From: Synechococcaceae bacterium WB4_1_0192 | Lineage (GTDB): Bacteria; Cyanobacteriota; Cyanobacteriia; PCC-6307; Cyanobiaceae | Direction of reading: 5' to 3' | NCBI GenBank assembly: GCA_009926195.1 | Contig: RFPK01000090.1 | Location: forward strand, 1 to 7,645 | Length of the DNA stretch: 7,645 nt | The notes under the pieces: model-generated | The model's input: only the letters and a program-made list of their open reading frames with translations | What the model was told of the DNA's origin: nothing | The model's database searches: none | Made by a program: the position numbers and the translations under genes | In this document: positions 3,900-7,645 of the stretch, piece by piece | Numbering within the stretch: position 1 is the stretch's first letter | How the letters are laid out: each line of letters opens with the position of its first letter

Positions 3900-6679
3900 T
3901 CGGAACCCGACGGATCAGCCGGATCGGATGCCAGGGCCAGCCCCAGCCGCACGATCTGCCACGGCCGCACGAGGGCGTCTCCGTCGACCAGGCGCCAGCC
4001 GGCTGACAGTCGCAGGCGCTGGCGCTGGGGGCTGAGGTTCTGCACGGTGAGCCAGGCCGCGGCCGTGGTCGTCCCGGGCTCGATCGCGATCAGATGGAGA
4101 GCCTCATCACCGAGATGCAGCGGCGGCAGAGGTGCAGCAGCTTGGCCGGCGGCCGGGCGAGCCCAGAGGGGTGAACGGAAGCACCGGGCCCGCTGCGGCA
4201 CCGCCTGCCGGCTCCAGCCCTCAGCACAGGGCAACAGGGCCAGTCGCAGGCGCTGCGGGCCGTTATCGGCGCCCGGATCGGGCCAGGTGGGCGCCCGCAG
4301 CAGCGACACCCCCAGGTGGTCCGCCGCACCGGACACCCCCTGGGGCCCATCCAACAGCACCGCCAGACCTCCACCGCGACCAGCGGCCGGTTGCGCCGCC
4401 ACCCAGCTGATGGCCGGCACCTCCCAGCGGGCCTGTTCGCGGGCGGTGCGGGGCTGGGCCGGCCGCTCCAGCACACCGCCACCGGTGTCGGCAGCCAGCC
4501 GCACCGCCGGCTGGGCCAGGGGGATTTCAAGGCGCAGCAGCTCGTGGCGCTGACGCCAATCGACCCGCAGGCTCAGCTCCAGCCAGGGGCTGGCGGCCCG
4601 CAGCTGCACATCCAGACGCAGGGCGCTACCGCCGCAGCGGCCACGCCACACCAGGCGACTGCAGAGCGCCCCTTGCTCCGCCACCTCAACATCAGGCTCC
4701 CAGCTCAACGGCAGGGGATGGTCGCGGTAGTCGGCGGCGATATCCCAGGCATCCCAGAACTCGCCGTGGTCCCGCCAGCGGCACCATTGCAACGGGGTCG
4801 CCAGGCGCTGAACGCCATCGGATCCCCACAGTTGCAGCAGGCCGGCCGGACCCAGTTCCGCCCGCACCAGGCCATTGCCGAGCAGCCAGCGCCGCTCCTG
4901 CCCCTGGCCATGGAACTCCTGCAGCTGCACCGGCTGCCGAATCGGACCCGGCACCGCCTGGGGCGCCGGCTCACCACGCCGCAGCGCCAGGGCGGTGATG
5001 CCGGCCGGTCGATCGAGCTGCACCCAGGCGCCCCCACCCGGCGCGGGCTGATGGGGCAGGGAGGTCTCCGGCGCATCGGCCAGCCGCCAGGCACCGCACG
5101 GCAGGCGCAAGGTCAGCGGCCCGGCGGGCTGTGGTGCCAGGGCCACCAACCACCAGCGATCACCCGCTCCAGCAGCAGCGGGTCCAGCACCGAGAAGGCG
5201 CTGCAGGGCCTCGTCGCGCAGAGAGGCAGCGGCGCGGCGGGCCGCGCGCCACTGGGGTTCGGCCTGATCGAACACCGCTGGAATCGACGTGCCGGGCAGG
5301 ATGTCGTGGAATTGCTGAAAGAGCAGCGGCCGCCAGTCGGCGATGCCAGGCGCCGCTTCGCTGCGCAGTGTGGGGGAGGCGCTGTGGTCGCCCACCCCGG
5401 GCAACCACAGCGCCTCCCCCACACCGGTGCCGGCCTGCCATTGCAGGCGGTAGCGCTCCATCGCCAGCGGATCACCATCGGTGCCGATCGGCGCCGTCAT
5501 CAACGCCAGCAGCTCGGCGCCGCAGCGGCTGCGCCAGCGGAACAGGCGATGGGGGAAGGGATTGGTGGCGTTCCAGGCAAGCTTGTGGGTGCAGAACCAA
5601 CGCACGCCGGTGGCGCCGGCCACGGCCGGCAGCCCGGCCGCGAAGCCGAAGCTGTCCGGCAGCCAGCAGAGGTCGTGCGACCACTCCGGGAAGGTGCGGC
5701 GGCTGTAGGCCTGACCCAGCTGGAACTGGCGCAGCAGCGAGGCGGTGCTGATCAGCACACAGTCGCTCTCCACCCAGAGGCCATTGATCGGCTCCCAGCG
5801 ACCGGCGCGCATCGCCGCACGGATCCGCGCATGGAGGTCGGGGCGATGGCACTCGATCCAGGCGTAGAGAGCCGGGCTGGAGTGGGCGAAATGGAGCTGG
5901 GGATACCGCTCGAGCAGGCCGAGCACGGATTCGAAGGTGCGGATGGCGGCCTGCCAGGTGTCCGCCACCGGCCAGAGCCAGGCCAGATCGAGATGGGCGT
6001 GCGCGAGCACATGGAAATGGCCCTGGGGACGCTCGCGAGCCACCTGCTGCAACCAGGGGCGAACCGCCGCAGCCGTGGCCGGATCGCCCGGATCGAGGGC
6101 GGCGAGCTCCGCCTCCAGGGCAGCGCGCTGCGGCTCGGACCGGCGCAGCTGCGCCAGCGCCAGGGCCGGCGCCGCCAGCAGGCCGCCTGGATCGAGCGGA
6201 TCAACGGGCTCCAGCTCCAGCTGACTGGTCATCAGAGCGCCGTCATCGTGCAGGGGTGAGCGCAGATCCAGCTCCAGATCGAGCGGATGCCCCTGCCACC
6301 AGCGCTCGGGCAGAAGCCAGCGGCAGCCGCTGTCAAACAGGTCCCCGGCATGGATGTGCTGGCCGTCCACCCGCAGCTCCATCTGATCGGCCCACCAGCG
6401 CAGCACCAGTCGGGCCTGACGGGCATCGTGGCGGTGCCGCCAGGCAGGCGGGCAGAGCAGCTGGAGACGCAACCGCTGCCAGCAGCCCCCGCGGGGCCAG
6501 ATCAACAGCCCACGGGCATGCCAATCGGGCCGATGGCGGGCGCCCCAGGGGTCGGCGAGGGCCTGCATCGCCGTGCCATCAGGCGCTTCGGTGCTCCAGA
6601 GAGGCAGGAGATCCAGCCGCGTCTGGGCCTGAAACGTTTCAATCCAGGAGCGAACAGCGCTGTCTGGGCCCTCCGGCAT
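3887..6679 (-). CDS. GH38 alpha-mannosidase-like protein, probably internally shortened
   Basis: 930-residue protein of glycoside hydrolase family 38 (retaining, zinc-dependent alpha-mannosidases), Ams1/MAN2C1-like type. An N-terminal beta-rich ancillary domain covers about residues 1-215. The catalytic domain starts with LAHAHLDLAWLWP (zinc ligands His229 and Asp231) and has WLPDSFGF with the nucleophile-position Asp342, then LPGVGDH (427-432) and QQFHDILPGTSI (His458, zinc ligand). C-terminal beta domains include WDAWDI (642-647) and LLRAPTWPDPGAD (793-805). No signal peptide, so cytosolic; possible roles are turnover of mannosylated glycans or stored sugars. The ATG at 6679 has an in-frame stop two codons upstream. 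Between GVGDH and QFHD there are only about 23 residues, where I recall roughly 100 or more in relatives, so catalytic residues and a helical segment may be missing. A 21-bp inverted repeat sits at that spot. It may be inactive or mis-assembled. Confidence 0.88.
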   Translation of the reverse strand: MPEGPDSAVRSWIETFQAQTRLDLLPLWSTEAPDGTAMQALADPWGARHRPDWHARGLLIWPRGGCWQRLRLQLLCPPAWRHRHDARQARLVLRWWADQMELRVDGQHIHAGDLFDSGCRWLLPERWWQGHPLDLELDLRSPLHDDGALMTSQLELEPVDPLDPGGLLAAPALALAQLRRSEPQRAALEAELAALDPGDPATAAAVRPWLQQVARERPQGHFHVLAHAHLDLAWLWPVADTWQAAIRTFESVLGLLERYPQLHFAHSSPALYAWIECHRPDLHARIRAAMRAGRWEPINGLWVESDCVLISTASLLRQFQLGQAYSRRTFPEWSHDLCWLPDSFGFAAGLPAVAGATGVRWFCTHKLAWNATNPFPHRLFRWRSRCGAELLALMTAPIGTDGDPLAMERYRLQWQAGTGVGEALWLPGVGDHSASPTLRSEAAPGIADWRPLLFQQFHDILPGTSIPAVFDQAEPQWRAARRAAASLRDEALQRLLGAGPAAAGAGDRWWLVALAPQPAGPLTLRLPCGAWRLADAPETSLPHQPAPGGGAWVQLDRPAGITALALRRGEPAPQAVPGPIRQPVQLQEFHGQGQERRWLLGNGLVRAELGPAGLLQLWGSDGVQRLATPLQWCRWRDHGEFWDAWDIAADYRDHPLPLSWEPDVEVAEQGALCSRLVWRGRCGGSALRLDVQLRAASPWLELSLRVDWRQRHELLRLEIPLAQPAVRLAADTGGGVLERPAQPRTAREQARWEVPAISWVAAQPAAGRGGGLAVLLDGPQGVSGAADHLGVSLLRAPTWPDPGADNGPQRLRLALLPCAEGWSRQAVPQRARCFRSPLWARPAAGQAAAPLPPLHLGDEALHLIAIEPGTTTAAAWLTVQNLSPQRQRLRLSAGWRLVDGDALVRPWQIVRLGLALASDPADPSGSDQSS
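5368..5424. repeat. Perfect 21-bp inverted repeat forming a long hairpin inside the mannosidase gene
   Basis: Arms 5368-5388 and 5404-5424 are exact reverse complements over 21 bases (GTGTGGGGGAGGCG... on the + strand left arm). Inside them, one C/A mismatch is followed by four more pairs (5390-5393 with 5399-5402) around a 5-base loop ACCCC. On the coding strand, one arm encodes about residues 419-426 (GVGEALWL) and the other 431-437 (DHSASPT). There is no T-run and it is far inside the ORF, so it is not a terminator. It coincides with the apparent internal deletion of the protein. Confidence 0.9.
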
Positions 6680-6779
6680 CGGTCAACGCGATCACGACCC
6701 ATAGGATGATGCCGCTGCCGCAGGGTCATTCAGGGCCCGCTTGGCGCCCGTCACTCCGTGTCACCGCCGGACAGAACCA
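6680..6779. promoter_or_regulatory. Divergent mannosidase/psbI intergenic region
   Basis: This 100-bp gap separates the mannosidase start (- strand) from psbI (+ strand) and should contain both promoters. A TAGGAT (6702-6707) is a possible -10 for psbI, giving a leader of about 65 bases, and TCCTAT on the opposite strand (6705-6700) could serve the mannosidase; no convincing -35 accompanies either. No Shine-Dalgarno sequence stands out before either start. Confidence 0.25.
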
Positions 6780-6899
6780 ATGCTCGCCCTCAAGATCTCG
6801 GTTTATTCCGTCGTTTTCTTCTTCATCGGGATCTTCGTGTTCGGCTTCCTGGCCAGCGATCCCAGCCGCACCCCCAGCCGCAAAGACCTGGAGGAGTGA
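6780..6899 (+). CDS. psbI: Photosystem II reaction centre protein I (PsbI)
   Basis: 39-residue one-helix subunit of the photosystem II core, located in the thylakoid membrane beside D1 and involved in early D1/D2 assembly and stability. The product reads MLALKISVYSVVFFFIGIFV, then FGFLASDPSRTPSRKDLEE and TGA at 6897-6899. It matches cyanobacterial PsbI over its full length; the helix spans about residues 4-24. The length is normal (38-39 in many cyanobacteria). In related picocyanobacteria I recall psbI directly after psbN; here 2.9 kb carrying the mannosidase separates them, so psbI must have its own promoter. It is followed 97 bp later by the DUF3769 gene on the same strand. Confidence 0.97.
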   Translation: MLALKISVYSVVFFFIGIFVFGFLASDPSRTPSRKDLEE

Positions 6900-6996
6900 G
6901 GCACGAGAGCCCCCTGGGGTGAGCTGCTGAACCGTCCCGTTCGATCCCGATAGGCCGCACGCACGTGGCAGGATCGCGGCCCCTGTTGCCCACCCG

Positions 6997-7645
6997 GTGA
7001 AGCCTCCGCTACGGACGAGAGCATCCCGGGTTGCACCGTGTTTGATGGCTTCCCTCCTGGGCAGCCTCACACCCCTGGCCATGGCCGCCCAACCCGGTGG
7101 GGTTGCCGCGACCGTTGCAGCCTCCGGCAGCACCACCAGCAGCAGCAACAACCGCCCCCTGCAACCGACCACCACGGAGCAGCGGCCGCCAGCGCAGATT
7201 GGTCTGCAGGCGGATGAGCAGGGCTTCGATGGTCTGCTGGATCGCTTCGTGGCCCGCGGCGATGTGCAGATCGATCTGGCGGGAGGCCGCCTGCTGGCGG
7301 ACCGCCTCGAGTACGAAACCAAGACGCGCACGCTCTACCTCGCCGGCCGGGTGCGTTTCTGGCGCGGGGAGCAGTACTTCCAGGCCAACAGCCTGCGCTA
7401 CAGCCTGGCGGAAAACCGCGGCGACGCCGAGGCGGTGTACGGGGTGGTCGATTTCGACACCACCACGGTCGACTTCGATCTGGAGGCCGCCCCCTCGATT
7501 GCGCCGCCGCCGCTCAGCTACTGGCCCAGCGCGACGCCGTTCCAATCCAGCCGCTTCCAGCTGGCGGGGCCCGACCGTGTTGAAGAAACGGACCGCGGTG
7601 ACCGGGAGCCCATGCTCGGTCGCATGCGCCAGAGCCAGGAACTCA
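6997..7645 (+). CDS. DUF3769/OstA-like envelope protein, N-terminal part (3' end outside window)
   Basis: The frame is open from GTG at 6997 to the window edge (216 codons). With this start the protein begins MKPPLRTRASRVAPCLMASL then LGSLTPLAMAAQPGG: a basic n-region, a hydrophobic core and an AMA-A type cleavage site, a good Sec signal peptide. The ATG at 7045 would lose the basic region, so GTG is preferred. After a Ser/Thr/Pro-rich linker (about residues 40-67) comes an OstA/LptA-like beta domain with repeating strand patterns: GDVQIDLAGGRLLADRLEYE, LYLAGRVRFWRGEQYFQANS, LRYSLAENRGDAEAVYGVVD. I recall DUF3769 as a cyanobacterial family related to LptD, the outer-membrane LPS assembly protein, typically much longer (over 600 residues). 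Exported to the periplasm or outer membrane. The family call is fairly confident; the function is inferred from the fold. Confidence 0.82.
   Translation, partial: MKPPLRTRASRVAPCLMASLLGSLTPLAMAAQPGGVAATVAASGSTTSSSNNRPLQPTTTEQRPPAQIGLQADEQGFDGLLDRFVARGDVQIDLAGGRLLADRLEYETKTRTLYLAGRVRFWRGEQYFQANSLRYSLAENRGDAEAVYGVVDFDTTTVDFDLEAAPSIAPPPLSYWPSATPFQSSRFQLAGPDRVEETDRGDREPMLGRMRQSQEL

Noticed and set aside
479..4007. 14-base match GCCAGCCGGCTGAC near 478-490 and 3994-4007
   Set aside because: Short GC-rich chance match, one intergenic and one coding, with no flanking similarity.
4316..6259. 647-codon open frame on the + strand opposite the mannosidase
   Set aside because: Its product is rich in Gln, Arg, Pro, Gly and Ala without any recognisable domain, as expected for the antisense of a GC-rich gene; the - strand frame has clear GH38 motifs.
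6900..6996. CCCCTGGGG-type dyad just after psbI as a terminator
   Set aside because: No loop space for a stable stem and no T-run; nothing else regulatory could be supported in this 97-bp gap.
7009..7545. 178-codon open frame on the - strand at the right end
   Set aside because: Antisense to the DUF3769 frame, which has a signal peptide and OstA-like strand repeats.

Overview
The window is a high-GC stretch of a picocyanobacterial chromosome, of the Synechococcus/Cyanobium type. This rests on recognisable photosystem II small-subunit genes (psbH, psbN, psbI), the nitrogen regulator NtcA, several cyanobacteria-restricted families (DUF3084, DUF3146, DUF3769), and a gene order that I recall as the conserved ntcA ... 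pth-tatA-psbH-psbN-psbI-DUF3769 block of marine and freshwater picocyanobacteria. No tRNA, rRNA, CRISPR array or insertion sequence is visible.

Layout. On the + strand, positions 1-408 hold the C-terminal 135 codons of ntcA (start lies off the window), ending in a hairpin at the stop codon. A membrane-anchored coiled-coil DUF3084 protein (536-1777) follows. Its stop overlaps the start of a small RuvC/YqgF-like RNase H-fold protein (1774-2214). Four tightly packed genes then read on the - strand in the order psbH (3641-3441), tatA (3436-3143), pth (3135-2485) and DUF3146 (2472-2215). This operon-like run ends back-to-back with the RuvC-like gene: the two stop codons form one TGATCA. psbN (3729-3899) diverges from psbH. 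A large GH38 alpha-mannosidase-type gene (6679-3887, - strand) lies between psbN and psbI, overlapping the psbN 3' end by 13 bp. psbI (6780-6899) and the first 216 codons of a DUF3769/OstA-like envelope protein (6997 to the window edge) read on the + strand.

How the genes fit together. PsbH, PsbN and PsbI are one-helix thylakoid proteins of photosystem II structure or assembly. TatA is part of the twin-arginine translocon. Pth is a translation housekeeping enzyme. NtcA is the global nitrogen regulator. The DUF3769 protein is probably an outer-membrane or periplasmic LPS-assembly relative. The mannosidase is the one accessory-looking gene, breaking an otherwise housekeeping block.

The most unusual signal is inside the mannosidase. 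A perfect 21-bp inverted repeat (5368-5388 / 5404-5424) with a short spacer lies exactly where the protein seems to lack roughly a hundred residues of the usual GH38 catalytic/helical region. This could be a natural in-frame deletion or template-switch scar, or an assembly or amplification artefact. It should be settled before any function is assigned. I saw no convincing new multi-gene system; the rest is a conserved picocyanobacterial neighbourhood.
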